From positions 37,992,789-38,056,788 of the forward strand of contig CM067343.1 in assembly GCA_034190875.2 (NCBI GenBank): a stretch of DNA of 64,000 nt. The letters are read 5' to 3'. A program made the position numbers and the translations under genes. This document shows positions 42,862 to 62,096 of the stretch, piece after piece (the first letter of the stretch is position 1; every line of letters starts with the position of its first letter). The notes below the pieces were generated by a model that saw only the letters and a program-made list of their open reading frames with translations, did not search any database and had not been told where the DNA came from. This DNA comes from Urechis unicinctus (lineage: Eukaryota; Annelida; Polychaeta; Xenopneusta; Urechidae).

Positions 42862-43205
42862 CTGATCACATGGCACACACCGGTCACATGGCACATACTT
42901 ATTATATGACAAGCGCCGTTCACATGGCACACGCCGGTCACATGACACATACTGGTCACATGACAGGCACTGATCACATGACACATACCGGTCACATGCC
43001 ACATACTTATCACATGACAAGCGCCGTTCACATGGCACACACAGGTCACATGACAGGCACTGGTCACATGACACACACCGGTCACATGCCACATACTTAT
43101 CACATGACAGGCACCGAACATATAAACACATAACGGTCACATGACAGGCACTGATCACATGACACTTGCTGATGACGTGACAAATGCTGATCATGTGACG
43201 CAAAT
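42862..43205 (+). repeat. 18-bp minisatellite built on CACATG (consensus CACATGACACATACYGGT)
   Basis: About 19 monomers of 18 bp, each carrying CACATG. Higher-order structure is visible: the ACTTATCACATGACAAGC type recurs at 42897, 43005 and 43095, spaced 108 and 90 bases (six and five monomers). Long Cys-His-Val or His-Met frames on both strands come from the repeat. Confidence 0.95.
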
Positions 43206-45790
<2,585 letters not shown>

Positions 45791-46150
45791 TTTTTGTCTG
45801 GCTCTCTCACTCTCTATCTCACTCTCACTCTCCCTCCCCTCACTCACCCCCTCTTCTTTCTCTTTTCATCCTTCTATCTCTCTAAATCTCTAGATCGTTT
45901 CTCTCTATTTCTCTCTCGTCCTTTTCTCTCTCTTTCTCTATTACTCTCTCGTCCCCTCTCGTCCTTATCCCCTCTCTCTTCCTCACCCTCTCTCCCAACC
46001 CCTCTCTCTCTTCCTCTTTCCCTCCATCCCTCTCTCACCCTCCCTTCTTTCTCTTCATCGCCGTCTACCGTCTCCCTATCTCTACCACCCCCTCTCTCAC
46101 TTTCGTTCTTTTTTACTCCGCACCCCTCCTGCGTCCCTCTCTTTACTCGT
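45791..46150 (+). repeat. Pyrimidine-rich (CT) tract
   Basis: About 360 bp made almost entirely of C and T on the plus strand, with CTCTCT and CCCTCTC runs. Strand asymmetry of this kind can form triplex DNA. The Ser/Leu/Pro-rich open frames are composition artefacts. Confidence 0.9.
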
Positions 46151-46631
46151 CTGTAGGTGTTCTTACGCGTCTGTGTAACGTGACGTAGTGGTGCGTGTAA
46201 TGGTGCGAACTGCGCGGTACCCTTAAGTCGCCTCCTTTATGCGCTTTGTTAATAAGCATAGCCGAATCATTGTGGAATGATCAACGCCCATTGAGGCCCA
46301 TGAAAAGGCTTATGTGGTATAACTGAGGTCATATCCGAGGCGTGGTGTTGTGCCTTACTGGCACGAGGCTTATCAATACAAAACACACATAAGCCAGGAG
46401 CATTAAACCGCGATGGCCCATTGTAAGTACCAACGAGCTAACACGCCAAACACCGATGTTATCGACTCAAACAACCATATACAGGCACAGCATGGGAAAA
46501 CTCATAGAAGTATATTGCAATGGCTGATATAACCATATAATGGCCTGCTTAGGCAAAACACAATGGCTAGAAGAAGACTGTAACGAGTGTCTGATCCATT
46601 AGGAGGAGACGTGCGTCAGATTGTAACTCAC

Positions 46632-46757
46632 CTGTACTTCGTACCCGGTGGAATAATACACATACAACTAACGCCATCCGCAGTAAGGTCTCCATGGCGA
46701 CAGGTGAATTCCTGAACTACTTTTTTGTCCGTGCAGACCCAGCTGTGTTTGGCGGTG
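46632..46757 (-). CDS. Candidate internal exon, cysteine-rich extracellular type
   Basis: On the minus strand a pyrimidine-rich acceptor (CTTCTCGACCCCAG) is followed by 126 bases open in one frame and a perfect donor (TACAG|GTGAGT). The frame encodes KHSWVCTDKKVVQEFTC, HGDLTADGVSC and MCIIPPGTKY. The cysteine spacing and the C...PPGTxY ending resemble small extracellular modules such as the GCC2/GCC3 or ephrin-receptor-like type, but this is not a firm match. No neighbouring exons were found. It could belong to the 5' part of the minus-strand gene at 36-40 kb or to another gene. Confidence 0.35.
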
Positions 46758-47639
46758 CTGGGGTCGAGAAGACTGGGTGTAATTGTGCGCCACACAGGGT
46801 AATCCGTCATGAGGACGCAGCTGCCAAATGGGAAAGAGGGTCGACAACTTTAATCCGATTGCCCTCCCGAGCTAGGCGAGCCTTGAAGCTAGGACAGGTA
46901 GGAAGGTTGACCCTCTAACACCCCATGCTGCTGCTGCTAGTGGTGGTGATGATGCCGCAGGTCGCCGATATGCAGATGATACAATCTGCAACAATAAAAC
47001 AGCAAACACTACGTCACTTGTCAATTGAATTAGACAACAATAGAAATCCACATGCTTCATGGGCAGAACCACGGGCACTCACAATATACGCCGAGTCAAC
47101 ATATGTTGACTGCTTGAATAATGCATGAAGAACACATCGGTCAATTGCCGTCGAGCTTAGCTTAAAGGGAGGGCTACCGCGCTGTTCACCGCGCCACACC
47201 AAACCGCCAAAGTCACAGCCTCACCAACATCTGCCATACCCAGCACCAGCTATTGTCACGGCTGGCCTTAATTTCCTCATAACAATTGGCTATATCCACT
47301 CAATAACACACACTTGGGGAAAACAATTAAAATCTGTCACTTGCCGAGGGTCGAGTTACGTTGAGTTAGCGAGCGACAGAGCCTGAGGCTGTCTGTCTAT
47401 ATCAGCCTTCTCACCGGCTTCCGATGCTCGTGATCGATACCATAACAGGCGGTGCAGAAAGCGCCATACCAACGCAGGCAACGGCCGATCTAAGCACACC
47501 GTATTTTAAGCTCGTCAATCGTTCTTGAACCGTAGTTTCGCTCTGCCTAAATGAGGTGTCTTCTTGTGAGTGTCACATGATCTTGTCATGTGATAAAGCT
47601 ACCTGCAACAGTAGTCACATGTTCCGTACACAACTGCCT

Positions 47640-47830
47640 TCTTGGGGGACGCCTGCTTTGAGAAAAACGTGGCGCGGCGCAGTCATTGCGCGGGCCAGTA
47701 TCGTAGCGCGCTGCTATTGGGGGCCCGCTCCGATTGATCGCACGAGCGCGGGATGTGGCGAGGCTCTGCTAGGGCTGCTGGAATAGGAGGAGAAGGACGC
47801 GGCCAGCAGGCAACGTTATGAGGAGTTAGC
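47640..47830 (+). promoter_or_regulatory. CpG-rich patch, possible promoter region
   Basis: Unlike its surroundings this stretch has many CpG and GCGC/CGCG words (GGCGCGGCGCAG, TTGCGCGGGCC, GCACGAGCGCGG) and an inverted CCAAT (ATTGG at 47717). No start codon with a convincing protein follows on either strand. Confidence 0.2.
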
Positions 47831-50236
<2,406 letters not shown>

Positions 50237-50781
50237 GATCGCTCATAACTCAGCCGAGATGTTTGACGGCCCAAAACAAGCGTTGCCAAATGCCGGAACT
50301 AAAACCCCATATGCAAAGTTAGTTTATACATTTATTCTTGGACTTATAACATGCCCTGCCAACATAGGGTTCTTATTGTATTTCTATGCAAAAAAGGATT
50401 GGCATCTGGTCTTTGGAAATGTTTCTGAATTTTAAATCGTCCATATGTCATAGCGCCAGTAGTACTCTTAATAGCCATGCCGGATAGGCATACGTCCCAC
50501 ATAATGATTTATTGCCCCTGCCACTCACCCCTCTCCCCGCCTCCACTAACAAAACTGTGGGAACGAGCCAGTGATAGTCATTACAAGCGATTTGAACTCA
50601 GACTAAACAGCTTTATATGCAATACACAGGAAATCTGGAGTGGCCTACGACCGGCCCGGATGCGGACGTTGAAATGATACTCCAGCCAACTGAACGAGAT
50701 TTTAGTATCATGGACTTCACTTATGTTTTGAACATTTGCGTGTTTTGAAGACGGCGTAAACTAAAGTAAAGACGATATTAT

Positions 50782-51063
50782 TTGATGTTTTTTTCAAAGC
50801 TTGTACCGGGGCTTGCGCCAGCAAGCGTTGTTTATTGGAAGCGCTTTTTCGATCAGAGCGGCAAGAAATATAAGAAACCGTTCTCTATCCATGTCTACAA
50901 TGATTCTCCATTGAACTTGAATGATTCATTGACAATTATGAATCATCTGTGTAGAGAGTTATTAATACCCACAGACCAGTTTATAGCTTCGCTAAAAGCG
51001 CTCACTCGAGCATTCCGTCCTAGGAAACCGTCCGAGGAAATATATGAAGACGCCACCTGTTAA
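50782..51063 (+). CDS. Unrecognised 93-codon open frame
   Basis: Starts ATGATGTTTTTTTCAAAGC and contains LAPASVVYWKRFFDQSGKKY, then HLCRELLIPTDQFIASLKAL and RKPSEEIYEDATC. The amino acid composition is balanced and protein-like, unlike the repeat-derived frames nearby. No family, signal peptide or splice junction is recognised. It may be a terminal exon, a fossil, or chance. Confidence 0.2.
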   Translation: MMFFSKLVPGLAPASVVYWKRFFDQSGKKYKKPFSIHVYNDSPLNLNDSLTIMNHLCRELLIPTDQFIASLKALTRAFRPRKPSEEIYEDATC

Positions 51064-51563
51064 CCGAAGCGTTATTGTCATAGCGTCTTGTCAAAGCGTC
51101 TCTTGAAAACAAATGAAATTCTCTGTTTAATTTGGAGCTGTAGTCGTCTCGACCAATCACATGACTCCATATCATAAACACCCAACGAGCCCCGAGACGT
51201 TGGATCAACAGTCTGATGTCTGAGGTGACTGTCATGTAATTACATAATCGTCACGCACCTTGGAGTAGCTATAAACTCTTTGTATATACTACGAGTCTTG
51301 TCATGTATCCCCATGTCAGGTATCGTAGAGGCATGCGTGTTCAACGTATGACATATGTCTAAAAGCCGTACGTTTGAACCAACTTAAACCAACCGTTCCA
51401 TTGAATCTGCCTGTAAGCCCACTGTTGTCCTGATGCCTCTCCATACAGCGTCAGAATCCTATTCGCTATAAACACATACAATCTTCAACAGAGCCAAGTA
51501 TCCCGTCATTCTCCAACGTGACCACTTATGAAGTCACGTGATCATACCAACACCCTTCCCTCA

Positions 51564-51578
51564 CCCCCCCCCCCCCCC
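51564..51578 (+). repeat. Poly-C run
   Basis: Fifteen consecutive C bases in a C-rich context. Confidence 0.95.
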
Positions 51579-52694
51579 AAGCCTTCCCCCACTATCCCAT
51601 AGACACAGCTCCAACTGTTCGCGTACTCGGCTGTCCAATATCAGCATGCAGGTCACGAGCTCAACTCATAAACAGCTTGACCAGATCGCGATATGAGGCA
51701 GTTGTCGACCCCAAACCCTCATTCAGAGAACCCAACCCCAAAACTCATGCATCCCAACTACCACCACCACGATGCACATCAAATGAATATTCGCCCATAT
51801 TAGCAGAGCAGCACAAGGTTTTCAATTACAGCAGTTTTCGGAGGAGCAGTTCTGCATTTAAGGATGCGGGGAGATGAGGTACTGGTATCAGATGCTGCGG
51901 GTAATTGATGAAACGATGCTATATGAGGCGTGCCCTACGCGGACAGGCAACTTCAGTGTTCTTCATCTCGGCAAATGCCGTATCACGTTAACATAACCTC
52001 CACATGACCGCTTCATATTTATCAAATATTTATATGTACTTATGACTGTTACAAATGCTTACCCAAATGGCGTTTTTTATTTCGTATTCATACTAGCGCA
52101 ACAACTGACGCCATATTTGTATTGACAAAAATATGTGTCTAGTTATTGAATGGATTGCATTAGTAATGATAGAAGAAACCTCAATTAATATTTGGTTGGC
52201 CGTTGCCCATTGGGTAAGGTGGTAAGGGGCATTAAGGACGCATCCACATTTCAGCTTTAGGTCTTGATTAAGGAACAATTTGATTCCAAAGGGTTCAGCA
52301 TCGGCAACTTCCTGAAAGTTTAACATTGTGAAATGAAATACATATTTGCCAAATTTCCAGTGATTAGCTTAATACATTATATGTGTACATTAGTAAATGG
52401 CAGAAATCGAAATATGCTAAGGCCATCAGAGCAGTTACGGAATGAAACGATGAGGTATAATCAGCGTTCGCTGATATGGAGATATTGTCAGCGGCATCAT
52501 ACATTTCGCCAACTCGAAGGAAAGGAGATATAGACGGCACTTTCATGGCTTAGACAAAGCCATAGAAATAGGATAAGAGCATAATATGATTCACTCAAAC
52601 ATCTATTTGATTACTTATGTCCAAACGTGAAAACAGTACTCCCATCGACTATGTCTGTACATACATACATATGCACATACATGCATACATACCT

Positions 52695-52800
<106 letters not shown>

Positions 52801-53096
52801 ATTCAATTGTCCCTGACCTAACATTGTATGCCTCGTCTGACATGTTTTATAACCGCACTATTCATATATGTTGCCAGAGCACTATCTCGTCCTGTATGCA
52901 TCGTCAGCTTGAATGAAACCCATTATAGCATTACATACAATGGCAATAAGTTATGGAGCGACAGGAAGCAGATGTTCCGGTGAACACCACACTGCTTAAC
53001 GAGTTGTTTGTCACTGTGCCCATTCCCAAGGCTTCTCCATGTCTCATAGACCGGCGCAATACAAAATGAATATTGCAACCGGTCACTGTTTGTCAG

Positions 53097-54500
<1,404 letters not shown>

Positions 54501-54507
54501 CCAATCA

Positions 54508-54890
54508 TGGCACATAACAGGTCATTAACAGTATCATAACAGGACATTCACGACACATAACAGGTCATTTACAGTATCATAACAGGACATTCACGACACA
54601 TAACAGGTCATTAACAGTATCATCACAGGACATTTACGACACATAACAGGTCATTTACAGTATCATAACAGGACATTTACGACACATAACAGGTTATTTA
54701 CAATATCATAACAGGACATTTACGACACATAACAGGTTATTAACAGTATCATAACAGGACATTTACCACACATAACAGGTCATTTACAGTTTCATCACAG
54801 GACATTCATGACACATAACAGGTCACTAACAGTATCATTACAGGACATTCACGGCAGATTGCAGGCCATTAACGATATCATCACCGGCAT
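54508..54890 (+). repeat. 43-bp minisatellite made of two related half-units
   Basis: Nine or so copies of a unit in which CACATAACAGGTCATTAACAG alternates with TATCATAACAGGACATTCA. Both halves share CATAACAGGNCATT, so a ~21-bp ancestor is likely. Degenerate CACATNACAGG words continue to about 55170. Confidence 0.95.
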
Positions 54891-57215
54891 ATAACAGGTT
54901 CGTCACGTCACATCATATACCTTCTGTGGCACATGAGGGGCATCGTCAACCCTTCGTGGCACATATCGGTCAATTTATGGCGCAAACAGGCCCGTAGCTT
55001 AACACGATCAGCCCTTAACAACACGCAACAGGCCTTTAAGGGCACATCACCAACCCTTCTCGGTAACGGGCCCTTTTTTCGCGGCACACAATAACCTCTT
55101 CAAAAAATATGAAAGGACTTAACATTTAATAACAGGACTTTATTGCATACAACAAAGCTACTGTAAGCACATAACAGGAAACGAACTACATTCACGGTAT
55201 TGACGGCACAAGTGAGGAGGGCGCTTCATGTAGGCATTAAATGACACAAAGCCAGATTGATTGAATAAAGTCAGTATTTGTGCAACAAAACACATAAAAG
55301 CCATTCCATCACATCACCACTAGTCAGTAAAAGGCAGGCTGCTTTTTATTATACGCATCTATTTGACCATGATGGCTACTGCTATGGCTAACTAAAATTG
55401 TGTATAATCGGAACTTTAGCGTAAACTGAACCATAAAGCCCGACATACACATGCTGTTCTGCGGCATGGGATAAGAGAGCTCCTTGCAACATATAACAAG
55501 ACACCGGATATAGGCGGGGCCACCCTCCACGCAGATGTCACGTGACTTAATGAACCTTCCCCCCACCCCCCAACTGTTAATATTCCTATCTTCTTCATCA
55601 TGAAGATAAATGCCACGCCAGAAAAGGTCGTCGGTGAAAATGAATATCTTTTTACCCGATGCTTGTTAACGGGTGGCATTTCTTAGTGCTATTTCGTATG
55701 TAGGTAGACAGCAGGGTCATATATCATAGAATTTCAGCGGTAAATCGTCGTCAATCAAACTGACTCGTCTTTTATGTCGAGTGGTTGTTAAAAACTGACT
55801 AATTCGTAGACAGACAGAAGAGGCGAATGGCATTGCTTGTCTCTGGATAGTCCTTTTCCAACACTTATTGTGTACCCTCTCAACAGCAATACTGTGCATT
55901 CGAGACGGAACAACCGCAATATATTTGCATATTCACCGACTCATTTGGGCAAATAATAAATATATTATAAAAATCTACCTAATTGTAACACCTGTTAGGT
56001 GGCAAATTAGCACTGAAAATTCAACCGTCAGGTAGGACAAACAAGACGGATAATAGATGGAGTGGGGTATGAATGAACGCCATCCTACTTAAAAGGATGT
56101 CAGTAATGCAGCTTATGTGTGATTTAGTAAGCGGAAGGCAATCCATGGCTGTTCGTTAGGCAGAGCAGGTGCGCGGAGGTGATTGCATCTATTTTCACTC
56201 GATCAGTCTAGCTGCTTAGAGATACGGGGATTTAATAAACAGGAGGTACAACCGCTCCTTAATCTGAACCGTATTTCACGTTCTAGGCTTTTGTCTCGGC
56301 ATACTAAACAGCGGCAACCGGTGAGTCTTTGTAGTGTGTAAAATCCACTTGAAAGATTATTTGCGAGGTCGGTTTTTATGGTCTTCCCCGTTGAAAGGAT
56401 TGACCTTTGCACCTTTGTGAGATGCAGTAAAAACATTCCGTGGCAGGTTTTGAGCCCTCGTTGGTTTATAGTGACAGGACACTTCACCACTTGGCTGACC
56501 GCTGACAGATGTGGGCCATGCGCAGCGCAAGTCCCCACGTCATCTCACCCCGAGACCAACCGTAATTCCTATTATCTACTCCACCGCGGCAACTTCCTCG
56601 TTGTCAGCTTATGCCAGTGTTTTTATAAATGGTGATTGAAGCGTTATTTATGACCTAGCAAAACAGCTATTCGTGCATTTCTGGCAGACTTTGGCCGCCA
56701 ATATACATCTCATTGCGCCTAACTAACTATAGTCAAGGAAGAAGTTGGCTGTTTCCAATTATCAAACAAAACCCAGATGCGCCGACGCACGGCGGGCGTA
56801 TACCATCTATACGCCGCTGATGACTGCGCCGCACGCTCTCGCCGACGCTAACGCTTTGTCGGGCAGGCCAATTACTGGTATACGAACAAATATTATCCAG
56901 CCAAACAAAACCAACCATAGACTGTGTGTGATACACATCGCTAAAACAGCTACTTAGCAAGCCGGTGACTAACTCAATTGCAGATACCCGCTGGTGAATT
57001 ATCGTATACACGGAGACTAATTTGGCCCGTATTGTTTTGGCGGTGCATCATTTATGTGTGAGAATGGTAGGCATATAAGAGATGAGGCAGTTGGGACTGT
57101 ACGGACAGCGACGTGTAATGGGCCTACTGTGTTAACTCTGATTAGCTGACGAGCCAGCTACTCACTGAATATATATGTCAGGGGACGTATTTGCTAACAA
57201 GGGCAGTGTGATCCG
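54891..57215 (+). other. Intergenic stretch
   Basis: Apart from degenerate repeat words up to 55170, nothing is recognised. The minus-strand frame at 56203-56538 (111 codons, several Cys) has no recognisable family or splice support. Confidence 0.4.
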
Positions 57216-57612
57216 CTAGAGAGAGTCGAGGGGTGTGTAAGGTGATGGGATATGGTGAGAGAGTCGAGGGGGTGGGTAAGGTGATGGGATATGGTGAGAG
57301 AGTCGAGGGGGTGGGTAAGGTGATGGGATAGGGTGAGAGAGTCGAGGGGGGGGGGTAAGGTGATGGATATGGTGAGAGAGTCGAGGGGGTGGGTAAGGTG
57401 ATGGGATATGGTGAGAGAGTCGAGGGGGTGGGTGAGGTGATGGGGGATAGGGTGAGAGAGTCGAGGGGGTGGGTGAGGTGATGGGATAGGGTGAGACAGT
57501 CGAGGGGGGTGGGTGAGGTGATGGGATAGGGTGAGAGAGTCGAGGGGGTGGGTGAGGTGATGGGATAGGGTGAGAGAGTCGAGGGGTGGGTGAGGTGATG
57601 GGATAGGGTGCG
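57216..57612 (+). repeat. 39-bp G-rich minisatellite
   Basis: About ten units of GAGAGAGTCGAGGGGGTGGG followed by TAAGGTGATGGGATATGGT with small changes in the G-run length. The period of 39 is divisible by three, which makes a Pro/Ser/His-rich minus-strand frame; I treat that frame as an artefact. Confidence 0.95.
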
Positions 57613-60600
57613 CGAGTCATCAGAAGAGTCACATCATTGAGTAATGCCGCACGTCTATTCTTTACCATCTGCCCATATTTAAATTCTGCATGGCTGTTCA
57701 CTGATGAAGACTACATGCCATATTCGAGTTCAACGAGCCCCGTATATAGCAGCATAACGGGATCAACCTACCATGGTCGCCATGAGAATATCCACTGACA
57801 CCAGACTGCCCATGACCCGTTGCGCTGTCCACCTCGATCAACTTACCCCAATCGATTGACTGATGTGCCAGTCGCCCGTATAATATCCCTGATTGGACAG
57901 ACCGTTTAACGCTTCCAGGGCATGTCGCGTCCGACCAAACCGCGCTATCTACTAGCTCACCGACTAACAAATACGGGGCAACTTGTCATGGAACGGGCTA
58001 ACGGTACATGCGCATGTTTTGGGATCTGGACAACCACCACGATGCTCCTTTATTCATGACTGCCATCGCCGGGATTGGGCATGCGTGCGTTCTGTAATAG
58101 ACACACGAATGCGCAATGAAGTGAAAGTGACATGGTTATGTAAATTACATGTATTAACGGATGAGTGATTGTGATTAAATTAAAGTCACAACGGGGCCTC
58201 CATTGCTAGAGGTCTTCAAAAGCGCGCCAATATTTATTCCGACACGCAATTACGAATGCGTCAAGGGCGGTTTGATTGTCGTCACCGCCTACCTTTAATC
58301 TGTTCTCGTATTGTAGAAACCATTGTTGCCAGAATGAGGCAAGCGAACGTGCCAGGTATTCCCAATGTGTTCATACATCGGGAATAGTGGCTATCGCTTT
58401 CTGAATCAAAGGTGAAATTGTGACGGTAAATGAGGTTGACGATAGCACTGAGAAGGCAATCTAAAGCGACATGGTTTTAATGGGTACAACGGGGTCTGAC
58501 CCATTGCAAGCGATGTCTGGTAATCATGCATGCATATACCCCATCACAATCGGGGTGCCACCCTTCGATGTCTGAATAAAGGGCCCTTTTTACCAGACCA
58601 GATAGCACCTTCACACAGAACGCCATACGCTATAAGGTAATGGGGTTCGCTTAATTGATCCCTTGGGGTGCTATTCCTCACCAAACGAGACACTTGTGGT
58701 GCGAATATACACATAAAAAACTCCTTATCAAAAGGCTGCGTTAACGAGGCGATTGTACATCCTAAAAAGACCCATTAGTTATAAGGCATCACAAAGATGC
58801 GCTCTGACTGTAATAAAAGACCATCAGCAAGAAGAGGAGATGTTCCATCGAAAGACGGGCCGTCATAAGGCGATGGCAGTGACATGACTCAAGTAGGATA
58901 TCAGTTATACGCATGCGTATATCTGGTTAACCTTGTCAGTCAGCATCACGATAGCCTCGGTAGGAAGCCATTATCCGAGAGAGTATCATACAACCATATG
59001 TCCGCATTAACGCCAACGCACAACAACGCACGACAACGCACACACACACATAACACATACCCGCATCAAGTAGAAGATGAAGGATTATTCTAGCCCCAAT
59101 GATGGTTTTGCATGCGAGACTGTCATGTCTTTACAGTGAAGTCGGCACATCAGTCATGCAGCCAGATAGCATCTTCTATGCTACCATCCCTGTGTCTTAC
59201 GCTACTAGACTTGATCCATTGTTCTGCCTTTGTTTCCTTGTCAAATCTCTTTTTCATGTGATGAAGGAGTGGACACAGACGGCTGGCGTCTTTGTATGCT
59301 ATGGTTCTTGCTTTGTTGGGCGTGCACGCGTTTCGCGCGGGGCTTGTCGGCTGTATACGGTAGTGTTGACGCAGGCATAGTCCCGCCATTGTCACCACTC
59401 TGCGCGCTGTATCATTTTGTTAAGATCTCGCGAGATGAAGGTCGTATGTGAAAGGTATAATATTAAAAACTTCAGGTTGCAAATTTATAACATCATAAAT
59501 ATCTAGTTGCTGTGGGAAAATAAGATTAAATGCAGGCTATAAAAAATGTCATATGAGACAACTGATTCGTTTGTTGTGACAGTTCCCGAGCAATTATGCC
59601 GATTCTGTATCACTCCGGCAGAGACGAAACAAGTCATGATTTACATTTGCATGCATCTAAGGGCGCGTTAGTCTCTTAGGCGCCATGAGAAGAAAAAAAG
59701 TCGACAAAACCACACACGCCATTTGCAAAACGCCTACGCAGGTAATGAAATTGATAACACGTTGATTAACCTGGTCACACCAATGGTCAGCACAGGTGTA
59801 AGTAGGTATCGCACGAGTTCCCCGCTACTAGCTGCGCTCTCAGACATCTGACTGCTGCGTTAAGCATCACATGGGATGCATGGCTATAAATAACCCCGCT
59901 CTTTCCTGCGCAGCTGGCTCTCTTAAGTCGCCAGACTACCCCGCCTTACCAACGCCTTATCAGACCTGACAAATGGCAATTTCGTAGAGGAATATTAAAC
60001 CTTTCAAAAGTACTTACGCGCCAAGTGAGAGGGTTGGCTGGGCGCAGGCTATCGCCGGTTGGAGTGGGGACGTCTCGGGTAAAGCAATTACTGACGGCCA
60101 GCATATGCATTGTACGCAGAGTCGTGTAGAGCTCGCCTTACTTAAGTTTGCCCATGTCTGCATTATCAGCCACCTAGGCTAGCGCCCAATGTCGCTAATT
60201 TCCAGTTATGTGATGTCAATTTCCTCTGTAAGGGTGGAGAGGATGGAGGAGCGACGGAAGTTTGGTTGGCGCTAAATAAGGCCATTTGGTCACCCCTTAC
60301 GCAGCCATGTGAATCCCATCTCGCCGTCGATGACCTTAAGTAAAGCCTTCTATCACAGACTGACCCTAAGTAAATCCATTCTACATAGGGTTATAATTCT
60401 CGGCATGTTTCACCATTGCGTTTTGGGTTTTTATCAGGACTATGTGGTCGGTTGAAGTGCGCTCTGTGTAGAAAAAATATTGCTAACATCCAACGACGAA
60501 TTCTGCCCATGCATTCCATTTATGAGGTACTTCGCGGAGACGTAGCGTGACTGATTTTCAGAGCGTAATCATATATATTATAGAAATAAAACGACTCCGA

Positions 60601-62073
60601 TGCAGTTACAGATAACAAATGACGAAGTTATAAATAGCAATACGCTACAAGCCAAAACTAATTAGCTTTGTGATCGTCGGAAATCCAGCAGAATATCCAA
60701 TCATTCATCCAACGTGTTCGAAGCGGTAATCAAATGTCAAACCATCTCATATCAGTGTAAGCCATTTAATTGGAAACGCTACTGAAATATGATATGGGGA
60801 GTTGTGTCAGCCGTGGATGGACGCGGGAGGACAATAATAAACCAAGGGGAAATTAATCGCGTTCCCGTGTGAGTTTAGCCTCGTTCGTTACTCCCCCTTA
60901 TTGCAATGGATTGGTTGTCACTCAGCTTGGCTACAATGCCCAACCAATTTCAATTGTAGGAGATCGATGGCCTCAGTCCATGTTGCTTATCCTGCAGCTA
61001 CGTACCCCCTGACCCCTGTCACGACGCTTTAATTCATCAGAAGGATAAATATTATGAATGGGGGATTTCGTGGGGTGGGGGTTATGAAGGAAGAGGCGTG
61101 CTGAAAAGAAAGCTATTTGAGGCGTTGAGTATATGTTGTTTGTGGTAAACAGATCGAGAATTTTGCAGAGCCATGGCTGTTAACAAGGTTTCTTTGGCCC
61201 TATTTGGTCTGGTTTTCAAATAGCATTTGCTCACGGTGTCGAATTGGGCCAATACGAGCATTTATTTCGATGGGAAGCACGTTAAGCCATTTAATCTAAA
61301 GGGCTTTATTTTGGCCGCCTGGGCTTTCACAAGTTTGTTATTTGGCACGGTTATCGTGAGGCATCTCTTATGGGTTGCATGGAGGGCGTTGTGAGAGGGA
61401 CGCAGGGATTATCAGATAGGGTTCACGCTCCTCGGTGGTAACACATGCGCATAATTCACCGAGCTATAACTCCCCGCAGTATCTCTCTGGTCCCTGTTCG
61501 ACGCATTTCCTTAATGAGAGACTCCAATATTAACCAACCACGCCCCTATCCCTCCTACCCTTTGACCCCATCTTCATCACGCATTCCCCAACTTCATCCG
61601 CTCTGCTCAGCAGCCAGTAGGGCTTGCCAGACTTAATGGAGGCCGTGTATGTGGCTCCAGAAGTGCTCGTGCCAACCCTCCTTCATGAGACTCTCGCAGG
61701 ACCGCACATTTGGCCACCCTCCATGCATATATGTATATGGTGTGATATGCAAGATGAAAGGCGCTCCCTACAGTCGCATGCTGGAACAGTCTGATTCCAT
61801 ACACAGCCTCAGCAACTCTCATCATCAGTCACAAAGACCAGCCTTCGTCGACTTGTGCCGCCCATTTTAACCAATGTTGGTTTGAACTTCACAGAGATAC
61901 CATCCCCACGGGGGAACTCACCAGGTCATAAACAAAAGACCCGAAGAAAATTATGAGGAGGTTCTTACAGGGATGAGAGTTTCGACGCTAAACGAGGTCA
62001 TATTGAGTCGGAAGCGGATGTATAATGATTCTAATTAGAAGCGGTGTATTGCACGTGGTATTCATTACGCTTG
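57613..62073 (+). other. Intergenic stretch
   Basis: More GC than the left third, no repeat array and no convincing exon on either strand. Confidence 0.4.
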
Positions 62074-62096
62074 CCCCCCCCCCCCCCCCCCCCCCC
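62074..62096 (+). repeat. Poly-C run
   Basis: Twenty-three consecutive C bases followed by GGGA. Confidence 0.97.

Noticed and set aside
45794..46156. Ser/Leu/Pro-rich 120-codon frame
   Set aside because: Composition artefact of a C/T-only tract.
56203..56538. 111-codon Cys-containing minus-strand frame
   Set aside because: Cysteines do not fit a family I know and there are no splice signals; kept only as a note.
57216..57701. Pro/Ser/His-rich 161-codon minus-strand frame
   Set aside because: Explained by a 39-bp tandem repeat; the non-repeat N-terminal part is short and unrecognised.
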